A stretch of DNA of 64,000 nt from Lederbergia citrea (GTDB taxonomy: Bacteria; Bacillota; Bacilli; Bacillales; Bacillaceae_C), in the NCBI RefSeq assembly GCF_018343525.1, contig NZ_JAGYPH010000002.1:620001-684000 (forward strand). The letters are read 5' to 3'. Below, piece after piece: positions 51,705 through 60,435 of this stretch. The notes beneath the pieces are model-generated. The model made no database searches. It saw nothing but the letters and a program-made list of their open reading frames with translations, and was not told the origin of the DNA. Both the position numbers and the translations under genes were made by a program. The first letter of the stretch is position 1. Every line of letters starts with the position of its first letter.

Positions 51705-51842
51705 GTGCTAAAAAAACTTTTAACTTTATTTAAAGGTAGTAATAGAGATTATGATACACCTCGTTATTATGAAGAGTATGATGAATTGGATGACGAATTG
51801 GATGAGGATTTTGAGGAAGAAGAGGACGTATATTATTTATAA
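51705..51842 (+). CDS. Small highly acidic protein, unrecognised
   Basis: A 45-residue protein starting MLKKLLTLFKGSNRDYDTP, with a basic amphipathic N-terminal helix. Its tail is extremely acidic (EEYDELDDELDEDFEEEED). GTG 51705 follows AAGAGGAGTG; a longer frame from 51645 lacks a ribosome site. A terminator follows ten bases after the stop, which supports a real short gene. The function is unknown; an electrostatic binding partner of membrane or nucleic-acid proteins is possible. Confidence 0.55.
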   Translation: MLKKLLTLFKGSNRDYDTPRYYEEYDELDDELDEDFEEEEDVYYL

Positions 51843-51851
51843 TTGTTTGAC

Positions 51852-51876
51852 GGGGCTGACAATCAGTCCTTTTTTT
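51852..51876 (+). terminator. Terminator of the small acidic gene
   Basis: GGGCTGA pairs with TCAGTCC, followed by seven T. Confidence 0.8.
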
Positions 51877-51960
51877 CATTAGAAAAGTGAATGTTGATGA
51901 ACAGTCTTTTGATATATAGGTTTATAAGGACTGGAACATCAAGATGAATGTTTTCAATGA

Positions 51961-52008
51961 AAAAAGGCAAGGCCCTCACCATTATAATGTGGCAAAGGCC
52001 TGACCTTT
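51961..52008 (-). terminator. Terminator of the distal TcaA-like gene
   Basis: On minus, AAAGGTCAGGCC pairs imperfectly with GGCCTTGCCTTT, followed by a T run. The stem begins inside the stop region of the gene. Confidence 0.7.
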
Positions 52009-53821
52009 ATATTTCTTTTGTTTCAAGCAGTTCATGCAATTTCCATTCACCCTCAATGTTTTTCACTAAATTCCTCGTTCGAAATTTCGCTTCTCGAGAG
52101 GAATCTGGTTTAATGATGAGAAATGTTTCAACCGTTACTACTTCCCATGTATTATTGTCGATTTTTTTCGATGATTCCACAGAAGTTGAAAGGAATTCTT
52201 CAGTAATCTCTTTCGACTCTATGTAATCCAGATAATCTGACTGTTCTTTATATCTTGGACCATTTGGGTTAATCATCCCGGAAACGATCGAGAAGTCCCG
52301 ATAATTTATTGCCCTCACGCTTTCCTCATTGTATGAATAGATAAACTCTGCTATTTCTTCAGCAGATTCATTATCTTTTATTTGTTGAGATGCAGCTATC
52401 ACTGCTTTTGAAGGACCATGTAATTGCTTGGATCCAGCAATTGTTTTTGTAGCCGTAAAATCATCATACCATGAGTAGCTTTCGTCACTACTATTTACAA
52501 GCCATTTCTTTTCTTTCGGCTCATAGCGTAATTCTAAATCGAGCACTGATTCTACTTTTTCTAAATCAGCTTTTTCACCTAATTCGTGAAAAGCATACTG
52601 AAAGAAGAATTTCGCAGGTACAAAAGCATAAATCTCATTGGAATCCATGTCAAAGTTCAAGGAATCAAAGTTTATTTCGATTGAATCTAATTGACCAGTA
52701 AAAACCGCATCATTATTCCCATAATCGGATTCTAATTCTTTCATGTATTCTTTGGTCAAGCTAGAAAATATTGATACATCGAGAGCCGCGGTCGCCTGCA
52801 CGAACTCTTCGCCAAATAATAAAATCGTATCCGAGAGGGAGGCGATCAATTCTTTATTTGTAACATCAGGATCCAGTTGATGATGACTATTTGTTAGGTC
52901 AACTTTTTCTGATTCGATCTTTCCCCATGGCGTTTCTAAAACGGCAAAAACGGAAGCGGAACCGTCCAATTTGAATGGGCCGAGCTGTTCAATTTTTAAA
53001 AACTCATCGAACTTTACTTTCTTTCCGTTTAATTCAACGTACGCACTGTCGATGGGGGCATTTGTGCGGTTATTAATTTCTAAAGTCACGTAAGACGCTT
53101 CCAATTCAACATCGCGGGTAGTCCATTCTCCGAACTCATCAGCCAGTACAATTTTCTCCTTGGAAGAGACTTCTGTAAATTCTCCTTTATAACTGCTTTC
53201 TAGCTCATAAACACCGGGCGCCATCGGTCCATAGACGATCCAATGATCTTTGCTTTCTTTAACAGGAAATTTCTCTCCATTAAAGGTGCTTTTTACTCCT
53301 TCATAAGGAATCCTCAATTTCGCATATTGTGATTTGAGGAGAACGCTATGCCTTTTAAAAAGGCCGAGCCATTTACCGTTTTCTATCACATGAAACAGTC
53401 CATCATCGGATGACAGTTGTGTCGAAGTAATCGATAAAAGCTGATCATTCATGTAATTATTATCTTCCTCGGCTAGTGCTAACAGGGCTTTAGCCTCGGC
53501 TTTAGTGATAAACTTCCCGTGGTTGGTGAGCGCTAACTTTTGCAAAGCATTTGAATCTTTTTTACTAATCGCTTCGTAAAATCTTTTCGTTGTATTATCT
53601 GCCGAAACATAAGAATTTCCCCATATATAAAAGGAGGTAAATACCAAGATTACAGCGGCTGCAATACATGTGATGATTTTTTGTTTTTTTGTCATTGTTT
53701 TTTTCACGTTCGGTATAGTTTTTGAAGTCGTTTCTACTTGCGAAAAGCGGGTGCCGCATTCCGTACAAACATAATCTGTCTCCTTTATTGGGTGACCACA
53801 TTCTTGGCAAAATCTATTCAT
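52007..53821 (-). CDS. TcaA-like zinc-ribbon membrane protein (distal copy)
   Basis: A 604-residue protein. An N-terminal zinc ribbon of two CxxC knuckles (RFCQECGHPIKETDYVCTECGTRF) comes first. A linker, one membrane helix (IITCIAAAVILVFTSFYIWG) and a large extracytoplasmic part with repeated beta/helical domains follow (FYEAISKKDSNALQKL ... GVYELESSYKGEFTEV ... FIYSYNEESVRAINYRDFS). This order matches the TcaA family (teicoplanin-resistance-associated; YvbJ in B. subtilis). Its role is in the cell envelope. ATG 53821 is used; GAGGTATTTCATA precedes it. A terminator separates it from the Yip1-like gene upstream. Confidence 0.82.
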   Translation of the reverse strand: MNRFCQECGHPIKETDYVCTECGTRFSQVETTSKTIPNVKKTMTKKQKIITCIAAAVILVFTSFYIWGNSYVSADNTTKRFYEAISKKDSNALQKLALTNHGKFITKAEAKALLALAEEDNNYMNDQLLSITSTQLSSDDGLFHVIENGKWLGLFKRHSVLLKSQYAKLRIPYEGVKSTFNGEKFPVKESKDHWIVYGPMAPGVYELESSYKGEFTEVSSKEKIVLADEFGEWTTRDVELEASYVTLEINNRTNAPIDSAYVELNGKKVKFDEFLKIEQLGPFKLDGSASVFAVLETPWGKIESEKVDLTNSHHQLDPDVTNKELIASLSDTILLFGEEFVQATAALDVSIFSSLTKEYMKELESDYGNNDAVFTGQLDSIEINFDSLNFDMDSNEIYAFVPAKFFFQYAFHELGEKADLEKVESVLDLELRYEPKEKKWLVNSSDESYSWYDDFTATKTIAGSKQLHGPSKAVIAASQQIKDNESAEEIAEFIYSYNEESVRAINYRDFSIVSGMINPNGPRYKEQSDYLDYIESKEITEEFLSTSVESSKKIDNNTWEVVTVETFLIIKPDSSREAKFRTRNLVKNIEGEWKLHELLETKEI

Positions 53822-53847
53822 TATGAAATACCTCACTTATCTGTTAT

Positions 53848-53878
53848 TAAAAAAGCTCCGATCTCTAAAGAAAGGAGC
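53848..53878 (-). terminator. Terminator between the Yip1-like and distal TcaA-like genes
   Basis: On minus, GCTCC pairs with GGAGC around a 14-base loop, followed by TTTTTT. It probably gives partial termination inside the cluster. Confidence 0.6.
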
Positions 53879-53885
53879 ATAAAGA

Positions 53886-54794
53886 TTAGAAAATATCTGA
53901 TAAACCTTTAATCATCTGAGTTACACTGCTTATAGTGGAAGATAGGAATACACGGAAATAAATGTAAAATAGTATGCTACTAATACCATAGTAAGCAACA
54001 AGACTATAAACTGAATCTATACCTGTAGATTTAGTTTTTAAGTATGTACTAAGTATATAGAAGGGTAGAATTAAGAGCGAAAACACAAAAATCACGTTTA
54101 AAAATAAAAAGCCCAGTTCATATAAATTAGCCATAAATATTAACAATGTGGCAAGTGCCAGTACACTAAATGGTGTTAGTAATGTCCCATACACACTTAT
54201 AATCTCTTTAAATGAGTATCCAGGTCCGAAATATTTATTAATAACAAACATTGATACTGTAATAATCGCGAGTGCTATCAATGTTAAAAAGTATGTTTTG
54301 CCAAATACTGAAAAAAAGCTAGGACCTGCAAACTTAAACCCACCCATTAAATCGAATGGGAAGTCTGAAGCTACAAAATTTGCAAATTTACCTATTAGGC
54401 CAGCAATTTCTTTTATTAAGTAATAAAAAATGAAACCAATCAATGCAACAAACACCGCAATAGATATCGTTCCATTTACAAATTCCTGTTGTTGATTTTC
54501 AAATATTCGTGAAGGTTGCTTCACATAATGTGTAAAATAACTCCAATATTTTTTGGAAGTTGCTTTAACTGTCTCCACGTGAACATTTGGTTGGACAGGC
54601 TGTTGTTGAATCACTGCCTGAGATTGTACCGGAGGCTGGTGAGTATATAAAGCAGCTGTTTCATTTGTTGCTGCCGTTTCATTTACAGTTGTCGCCTGGT
54701 TTTGCTGGGGAGAAACCTGCTGCACCAAGGCTGAACCACATTTTCCACAAAATTTTCCTGTTTCCTGTTCATTGCCGCAATTTTGACAAAACAT
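53886..54794 (-). CDS. Zinc-ribbon, Yip1-like multi-spanning membrane protein
   Basis: A 302-residue protein: zinc ribbon (MFCQNCGNEQETGKFCGKCGS), a Gln/Thr/Pro-rich linker, then five hydrophobic segments (ISIAVFVALIGFIFYYLI, YFLTLIALAIITVSMFVI, FSVLALATLLIFMANLY, LLILPFYILSTYL, YGISSILFYIYFRVFL), a Yip1-like pattern. ATG 54794 is chosen because GGTGGAGGTAATTAAA is its ribosome site; this lies within the last codons of the preceding gene, so translation is coupled (one-base gap). It shares the same zinc-ribbon start as both TcaA-like neighbours, suggesting a joint membrane complex. Confidence 0.78.
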   Translation of the reverse strand: MFCQNCGNEQETGKFCGKCGSALVQQVSPQQNQATTVNETAATNETAALYTHQPPVQSQAVIQQQPVQPNVHVETVKATSKKYWSYFTHYVKQPSRIFENQQQEFVNGTISIAVFVALIGFIFYYLIKEIAGLIGKFANFVASDFPFDLMGGFKFAGPSFFSVFGKTYFLTLIALAIITVSMFVINKYFGPGYSFKEIISVYGTLLTPFSVLALATLLIFMANLYELGFLFLNVIFVFSLLILPFYILSTYLKTKSTGIDSVYSLVAYYGISSILFYIYFRVFLSSTISSVTQMIKGLSDIF

Positions 54795-54795
54795 T

Positions 54796-56232
54796 TTAAT
54801 TACCTCCACCTTTATCAGTATCCAAGATATTAATAGAGTATATTTTATACTCATCTTCAAAGAGCTTTATTGTATATTCTTTTGTTCGATCATAATGTGT
54901 AACAGCGCCTTTATGATTCGTAAAAACAAATTTTTCATTCGTAGAAACAATCGCTTGATCAGATGAAATGCTTACATCCGTAACGTCATCTCGAGTAAAA
55001 TCATAATGAAATGCTTTATCCTCATATTCACCCATAAAGTCCTTCAATTCGGAATAAGCGGGACTCCCCTCCATTAAATAAGGCGAAATATAGGAGAAAT
55101 CCTGATCATTTAATGCATCTTCATAATCGCTTCTAAAATTTTTCACAAAAGAGGAAAGCTCATCTTCATCAAAGAATTCCGCAGCTATCTCTTCGGAGGT
55201 TTTTTCAATGAAATCTTCGTGGTAAGGGAAGGATAGATGGACGGTTTCACCTGCTTGGGCTGTTTCGGAATAGCTTTCGGCCCATTCTCCATTCACTGTC
55301 TTTTTTGTAGCATGAATAGTTACTTCCTGATCATCAAAAATGGGACCTAATTCTTTCAGTTCCTTGATTGTTTTTTTAGTAGACTTTCCGTCGATATAAA
55401 CCAAACTATCCGGAAAATCACCATCAAGCTGAATCATAGAATTTTCTTTCGTAAAACTAAATATATGTTCGCGTTCAGTTGTAGAGATTTTTACATCCCG
55501 GGGTACATTATTAGGTATATATGTATTATTCGATTGTACTTCTACCTTATAAAGGCCTGGTAGGAATAATCCTAGGTCAATATTTTTACCTTCAAAGGAA
55601 TATTCTTTGTTTTCTAGCACCAGTTTTCCTTCATTTAAATCCGCTTCAATTTTTACCAAGGTGGTAATAGGTTCGATGATAATAGATTTATAAATTCCAA
55701 GCGTTTTTGTCTGTTGAATCCTAAACAATTCATCTTCGTTTTCATGAACAATCGTCCTCGTCAGTCCATCGTTAGCAACATTCAAAGCATTTTCCTGCAA
55801 ATGATTTAAAAATAAGGGCATATCCTGATCTTTTACATATGACATATACGCTTCTGGCGAATAAATGACATCTTTAGGTAAGCTTAGCTCTGAAAAAAAT
55901 GTCTCTTTGTCATCATTAATTAAGGCATTATAAAAGGCCTCGATTTTTCCTTCCGGTGCTGTGAGATTCTTCATCGTAAGGTGGGCTCCCACTAGTGCTA
56001 CAGCAGCGACAATACTTGCGGTTAATGCGATCTTTTTCCATAGCGGTAATGGTTTTTTCTGGATTGGAGTAATATTTATGGTTGGACTTGGACTCGCATT
56101 CGGCGAGAATTCCGGTACGGGCACAGCTGATTCAACCGTAGCGGCAGTTTCTAAGGCAGTTCCGCATTCAGGACAAAAACTATCTGCCTGTGCCAACTTA
56201 CTTCCACATTGTGTGCAAAACTTTAAAGCCAA
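54796..56232 (-). CDS. TcaA-like zinc-ribbon membrane protein (proximal copy)
   Basis: A 478-residue protein with the ribbon KFCTQCGSKLAQADSFCPECGTAL, a Pro/Ser linker, one membrane helix (IALTASIVAAVALVGAHLTM) and extracellular domains (KIEAFYNALINDDKETFFSEL ... GLYKVEVQSNNTYIPNN ... FVKNFRSDYEDALNDQDFSYI), the same order as the distal TcaA-like protein but shorter. The start is TTG 56232 after TTAGGTGATTTTGAA. It heads the three-gene zinc-ribbon cluster. By analogy to TcaA/YvbJ, a role in envelope stress or glycopeptide response is possible. Confidence 0.82.
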   Translation of the reverse strand: MALKFCTQCGSKLAQADSFCPECGTALETAATVESAVPVPEFSPNASPSPTINITPIQKKPLPLWKKIALTASIVAAVALVGAHLTMKNLTAPEGKIEAFYNALINDDKETFFSELSLPKDVIYSPEAYMSYVKDQDMPLFLNHLQENALNVANDGLTRTIVHENEDELFRIQQTKTLGIYKSIIIEPITTLVKIEADLNEGKLVLENKEYSFEGKNIDLGLFLPGLYKVEVQSNNTYIPNNVPRDVKISTTEREHIFSFTKENSMIQLDGDFPDSLVYIDGKSTKKTIKELKELGPIFDDQEVTIHATKKTVNGEWAESYSETAQAGETVHLSFPYHEDFIEKTSEEIAAEFFDEDELSSFVKNFRSDYEDALNDQDFSYISPYLMEGSPAYSELKDFMGEYEDKAFHYDFTRDDVTDVSISSDQAIVSTNEKFVFTNHKGAVTHYDRTKEYTIKLFEDEYKIYSINILDTDKGGGN

Positions 56233-56761
56233 TTCAAAATCACCTAATTTCAGAAAATGATAGACGTACAGATGACCACTTCCCGTAATGGTGGAAGTGT
56301 TATATTAATGATGACAAATAGACCAAATCCCCCCTCCTTTTTCCATATATTTCTTTAAAGTCTACCATAATTTACAAACAATTGTAACGATAATTAGGTA
56401 AAAAGATATAGGTCAATTCGGGTGGTGACAGGCACCACCCGAATTTTGTCGAATTGTGATTGCTTAAAATTGTTACTCATACATCGGACAAAGAATTCCT
56501 CCCTTTCTTCTTACTGCTTCTGTTTTTATTGCTTCATAACTTTTCTTATTAGGAGATATTATTAAAACTCAACTATGGTTCTTTGTAACTATTCAAATAT
56601 ACCTACAATTTTGGTAAAGTCGGGGAGGGGAATATTGGGATAATTGCTTCAATTTTCCATATGCCTCCTCGAATTTATTGAGTGTACATATTACATACAC
56701 AATTACTAGCTTGCTAGCTTTAATAGATTACCTTTTTCAAAACATACTAGGGGGAACAGAA
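56233..56761. other. Divergent intergenic region with a dispersed hairpin
   Basis: Apart from the hairpin repeat at 56415-56455, there is no supported feature. An in-frame extension of the M14 gene to 56678 lacks a ribosome site. Confidence 0.4.
56415..56455. repeat. Dispersed hairpin repeat, GGTGACAGGCACC family (copy 3)
   Basis: AATTCGGGTGGTG-ACAGG-CACCACCCGAATT is followed by TTGTCGAATT. The outer stem differs from copy 1 by compensating changes (GGTGG/CCACC for GGCGG/CCGCC), so the hairpin is kept. Confidence 0.75.
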
Positions 56762-58627
56762 GTGCACAAGATTAGAATGCTCATCATTGTTTGCGTATTT
56801 TTGCTGTCTACTTTTTCATTTGGCGGGAATACAGAGGCTGCACCTGCGATTGTAAATCCGAATAAAGTATATTCGTATAATCAGATGGTTTCTGATATTA
56901 AGAAGCTGCAGCGCGCTTATCCGGATTTGATTCAATTCAAGGTGATTGGTAAATCGGAGTTTGGACGTGATATATATGCGGTTTCGCTTGGAACAGGGCC
57001 GGCGACGAGTTTTATAAATGGATCTCACCATGCTCGTGAATGGCTTACAACGAATTTGAATATGTACATGATTGAAGAGTATGCAAAAGCATACCGTAAT
57101 AATGGAAAAATTAAGGGGTATAACGCGAAAAATATATTAAATTCGACCACGATTTGGTTTGTTCCAATGGTCAATCCTGATGGTGTAACGCTTCAACAGC
57201 AGGGGCTTAATGCTTTTCCAAAAAGCGTTCACGCTTCACTTATTAAAATGAACAACGGCAGTAAGAACTTCAAACGTTGGAAGGCGAACGCGAAAGGAAT
57301 TGATTTGAACCGGCAGTATGATGCAGATTGGAAAACGGTAAAATATAGTCCGAAAAACCCGAGTTTTAAAAATTTTAAAGGAAAAAGCCCGGCAAGTGCC
57401 GCAGAAGTAAAGGCTGTTTTGAAGCTGGACAAAGAAATCGATGCCGAAATGGCTGTTGCCTATCATACGAGCGGCAAAATTCTTTACTGGAACTACAAAC
57501 AGGACAAAGCGACATACAAGCGTGACCTTGTATATGCGAAAGCGATAGGCAAAATGACCGGTTACTCGCTAGTTCACCCTGGAAAAAATCCATCCGGCGG
57601 TGGCTATACAGATTGGTTTATTCAGGCCAAAAAGCGACCAGGTTTTACACCCGAAATCTCAAGGTACGTCGTTGAGACCAACCCTCCACTTTCAGAATTT
57701 AAAGGAGCTTGGCAAGAAAATCAGGCTGTTGGGCTATATGTAGCCCAAGAAAGCGCGAAACTATATGACGTGCGGATGAAAAAGGAAGCAGATAAACTTG
57801 CTATCTCATTAAAATCACTGAGGAAAAAAGCGGATAAATTAAAACTTACATACTATAATAATGTGAAAAAAGAATCTGACTTAAAATTAAAGAAAAGTTT
57901 TACAGATTTATACGACTCAGTTGTTAAAGAGACGAAGCAACTCGAAAAGAAAGCGGACAAGCTTCCGAAGAAACATCGGAAAACACTTGATAGTCATTTT
58001 AAAGCAATTAATGATCATAAAAACTATGCAAAAGCCTATATTGACGGTATCAAAGCAGGCGATACGCTGGTTACTTCGACGAAGAGTCTTGAAAAACTAC
58101 TGGTTGACGGTAAAATGGATGCCAATACAATTACTAAACATAAGCAACTTACCAAATCGATTACAGCTACAGAGAAAAAACTAAATAATATGTATGGGAA
58201 AAATCCAAAATCACTTGCTAAAAAGAAGTATACTCTTCCTGCAACGATTCTCACTCAAAACACGAAGCATGAAATCGATCGATATAATTTGACGCTACAG
58301 ATTGAGAAGGATATTAATAATAAGAAAATCGATGCGGCAAAGGCGAATCTCGCTAAGCTTACAAAGCTAGAAGCTGCAAGCAAGGCGGCGAAAGCCGAAG
58401 GGAACAAAAAGCATCCGGGAAAATATAAAACATATAGTCGAATCGAAACATTGTTGAAAAATATGAGGACAAAGGTTGAAACAGGACTTGATCAACTCGT
58501 AAAAGAGAAGGAAGAGCAAGAAGAGAAGGAAAGAGAGAAGGAAAAAGAACAAGAAAAAGATAAGGAAAAAAATCAGGAAGATAAACAAGAAGAGAAATCA
58601 GCATCTGGTGGTGCACCTGGTAAATGA
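56762..58627 (+). CDS. Secreted M14 zinc carboxypeptidase with coiled-coil, charged C-terminus
   Basis: A 621-residue exported protein. Signal peptide MHKIRMLIIVCVFLLSTFSF is followed by a short pro-region and the M14 domain. Zinc ligands are His and Glu in NGSHHAREWL and the later His in AVAYHTSGK; NRQYDADW is the substrate-binding Asn-Arg; the catalytic Glu is in GFTPEISRY. From about residue 345 come lysine-rich helical repeats and coiled coil, then a KE-rich tail (KEREKEKEQEKDKEKN) that could bind wall polymers. GTG 56762 is used, because AGGGGGAACAGAA precedes it and it starts the signal peptide. It probably trims peptides or peptidoglycan outside the cell. Confidence 0.9.
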   Translation: MHKIRMLIIVCVFLLSTFSFGGNTEAAPAIVNPNKVYSYNQMVSDIKKLQRAYPDLIQFKVIGKSEFGRDIYAVSLGTGPATSFINGSHHAREWLTTNLNMYMIEEYAKAYRNNGKIKGYNAKNILNSTTIWFVPMVNPDGVTLQQQGLNAFPKSVHASLIKMNNGSKNFKRWKANAKGIDLNRQYDADWKTVKYSPKNPSFKNFKGKSPASAAEVKAVLKLDKEIDAEMAVAYHTSGKILYWNYKQDKATYKRDLVYAKAIGKMTGYSLVHPGKNPSGGGYTDWFIQAKKRPGFTPEISRYVVETNPPLSEFKGAWQENQAVGLYVAQESAKLYDVRMKKEADKLAISLKSLRKKADKLKLTYYNNVKKESDLKLKKSFTDLYDSVVKETKQLEKKADKLPKKHRKTLDSHFKAINDHKNYAKAYIDGIKAGDTLVTSTKSLEKLLVDGKMDANTITKHKQLTKSITATEKKLNNMYGKNPKSLAKKKYTLPATILTQNTKHEIDRYNLTLQIEKDINNKKIDAAKANLAKLTKLEAASKAAKAEGNKKHPGKYKTYSRIETLLKNMRTKVETGLDQLVKEKEEQEEKEREKEKEQEKDKEKNQEDKQEEKSASGGAPGK

Positions 58628-58645
58628 TACACCGGATTAATATAG

Positions 58646-58692
58646 CAACAATATCCCGAAACTAATCGTGGTTTCAGGATATTGTTTTTTTT
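58646..58692 (+). terminator. Terminator of the M14 gene
   Basis: CAACAATATCC and GGATATTG, with inner GAAAC/GTTTC pairing, are followed by eight T. Confidence 0.85.
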
Positions 58693-58804
58693 ATGAGAAA
58701 ATAAATAGAGTGGGAACACTTGTTCTGAGGATGATTACCTGATATAATTTAACTAGAAAAACAACCTCGATATATCCTCATAATCCCCTAAAGGGTGTGT
58801 TAAA

Positions 58805-59704
58805 ATGTCATTAACTATGTTCGTACGTGAAGACTCCACCCAGTATATCCATCATGATCAGTTATTTAAGCAGCTTATTCACACGTTTTTTGCAGAGTTT
58901 TTAGAAGTGTTTTTTCCAGAGGTTCACGAACACATTGATTTTACTTCAATAAAACCCTTATCTGAAGAAATGTTTACTGATCTTCTTGAAGGTGAAAGTC
59001 GGAGAGCCGATATTATCATTGAAACGAAATTAAAAGGACAAGACACGGTGATTATTATTCATGTTGAACCGCAGAGCTATAGTCAACCCAGTTTTCATGA
59101 GCGAATGTATCATTATTTTAGCTTGCTTTATAATAAGTACCGTAAACCAATTTTGCCTATTGCGATTTTCAGTTATGACGAAAATCGTTATGAAAGTAAT
59201 GAGTTTACAATTGAATTTCCTTTTTTTCATGTATTTACTTTTCAGTTCCTTATGCTTGAGTTAAGAAAAATGAATTGGAGAGATTATATTCATTCCAATA
59301 ACCCAGTCGCGGCTGCATTACTGAGTAAAATGGGGTATACAGATAAAGAAAAGGTTCAAGTGAAAATTGAATTTATGCGGATGTTATTTAAGATGGAAAT
59401 TGATCCGGCTAAAGCAGAACTGATCAATGGCTTCTTTGAAATGTATTTAAGATTAAACGAAAGAGAGGAGCTACAGCTGATGAAAGAAATTAAACAATTG
59501 GATAGGGATGAAGCGGACTTCATATCGAAACTGCCGAATTCGTGGAAGGAAAAGGGACTACAGGAAGGACTTCAAAAAGGAAAAACAGAGGAAAAAAGGA
59601 AGATTGCACTAGAAATGCTAAGAGAGGGATTAACCATTGACTTAATCATAAGAATTACGAATCTTAGCCGTGAAGAAATAGACCATTTAAGAAAAAAGCT
59701 TTGA
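58805..59704 (+). CDS. Rpn-family PD-(D/E)XK nuclease (recombination-promoting nuclease / putative transposase)
   Basis: A 299-residue protein. The N-terminal nuclease domain begins HHDQLFKQLIHTFFAEFLEVF. The core motifs are RADIIIETK (Asp) and VIIIHVEPQSY (Glu-x-Gln), the usual PD-(D/E)XK set of Rpn proteins. The C-terminal 75 residues are helical (GLQEGLQKGKTEEKRKIALEMLREGLT ...), the typical Rpn tail. Rpn proteins are DNA endonucleases acting as abortive-infection or toxin-like proteins; some encode a small antitoxin from an internal start covering this tail. Such a start is visible at 59480. AAAGGGTGTG precedes ATG 58805. It lies alone, near another conflict-type gene. Confidence 0.85.
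   Translation: MSLTMFVREDSTQYIHHDQLFKQLIHTFFAEFLEVFFPEVHEHIDFTSIKPLSEEMFTDLLEGESRRADIIIETKLKGQDTVIIIHVEPQSYSQPSFHERMYHYFSLLYNKYRKPILPIAIFSYDENRYESNEFTIEFPFFHVFTFQFLMLELRKMNWRDYIHSNNPVAAALLSKMGYTDKEKVQVKIEFMRMLFKMEIDPAKAELINGFFEMYLRLNEREELQLMKEIKQLDRDEADFISKLPNSWKEKGLQEGLQKGKTEEKRKIALEMLREGLTIDLIIRITNLSREEIDHLRKKL
59480..59704 (+). CDS. Possible intragenic small Rpn product (antitoxin-like), nested in frame
   Basis: Within the Rpn gene, AGAGGAG (59464-59470) lies nine bases before an in-frame ATG at 59480, which would give a 74-residue protein with only the C-terminal helical tail and no nuclease. Established work on Rpn systems describes exactly such nested products that inhibit the full-length nuclease. 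Here the evidence is only the ribosome site and start codon. Confidence 0.4.
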   Translation: MKEIKQLDRDEADFISKLPNSWKEKGLQEGLQKGKTEEKRKIALEMLREGLTIDLIIRITNLSREEIDHLRKKL

Positions 59705-59743
59705 CAAGACAGTAATTGCGAATTAAAAAGTTGAAAAAAGCTG

Positions 59744-59768
59744 ATAAAGGGATTTTTAGCCCTTATTT
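59744..59768 (+). terminator. Weak terminator after the Rpn gene
   Basis: TAAAGGG pairs with CCCTTA around an AT loop, followed by TTTTG. Confidence 0.5.
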
Positions 59769-59807
59769 TGTGGAACCATATGCACCAATCCCTTTATCTA
59801 TCTATAT

Positions 59808-60320
59808 TTATTCCTCCTCATCCTCCAGGTGCTGTATTGAGCTATACAAATAAGCTAATTGGTCATGGAATCCCCAGCCCACATCACTAGTGTCTGTTAC
59901 CACAGCTCTTAATCTATCTGCAAAAATTTGATAATACTCCTCCTCTTCATCACAAATAATTATCACCTTTTCGTACATTGTTGCCATACTTAGATAAAAG
60001 CTCTCGTTAATATCGCCGTAAATAGATGTGAATTTAACACCTTGTTCGACGTAATAAAGCATTAAATCCGTTGTTCTTAATCCATCTTCTGTAAGTTTTT
60101 TGAAGTCGGAAATAGCTTTTTTTGCTATATTAAGTTGTAATTTGCCAAATCCTCTCTCCGGGAAAAATTCATTTGCAATATTTTTCTTTGCCTGTTCAAA
60201 CAGTTCCTTCGCAGCTTCTTCTCCAAGAAATCGAACAGATAAATAGGATTGCACGTCCTTATTTTTCTTGTAAAGATCAGCAATTAATTGAATGAGTTCT
60301 TTTTGTTCGTATGATTTCAA
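59808..60320 (-). CDS. DUF6155-like soluble protein
   Basis: A 170-residue protein, all helical by appearance: ELIQLIADLYKKNKDVQSYLSVRF, then EEAAKELFEQAKKNIANEFFPERGFGKLQL and IAKKAISDFKKL. It ends in an acidic tail (HLEDEEE). The pattern matches my memory of the DUF6155 family, small proteins of unknown role often near defence or accessory genes. It is divergent from the primase-helicase gene. A start at ATG 60320 is supported only by a weak A-rich ribosome site. Confidence 0.7.
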   Translation of the reverse strand: MKSYEQKELIQLIADLYKKNKDVQSYLSVRFLGEEAAKELFEQAKKNIANEFFPERGFGKLQLNIAKKAISDFKKLTEDGLRTTDLMLYYVEQGVKFTSIYGDINESFYLSMATMYEKVIIICDEEEEYYQIFADRLRAVVTDTSDVGWGFHDQLAYLYSSIQHLEDEEE

Positions 60321-60435
60321 CTGTTTTTAAATCTGTCACCTTTAGTTTCATTATACCACCATCTTTCTTTTGATATTTTCCTAAACCAATTGGATATAAT
60401 GATATTATACATAAATCCAGTTAGAGGGATAAATT

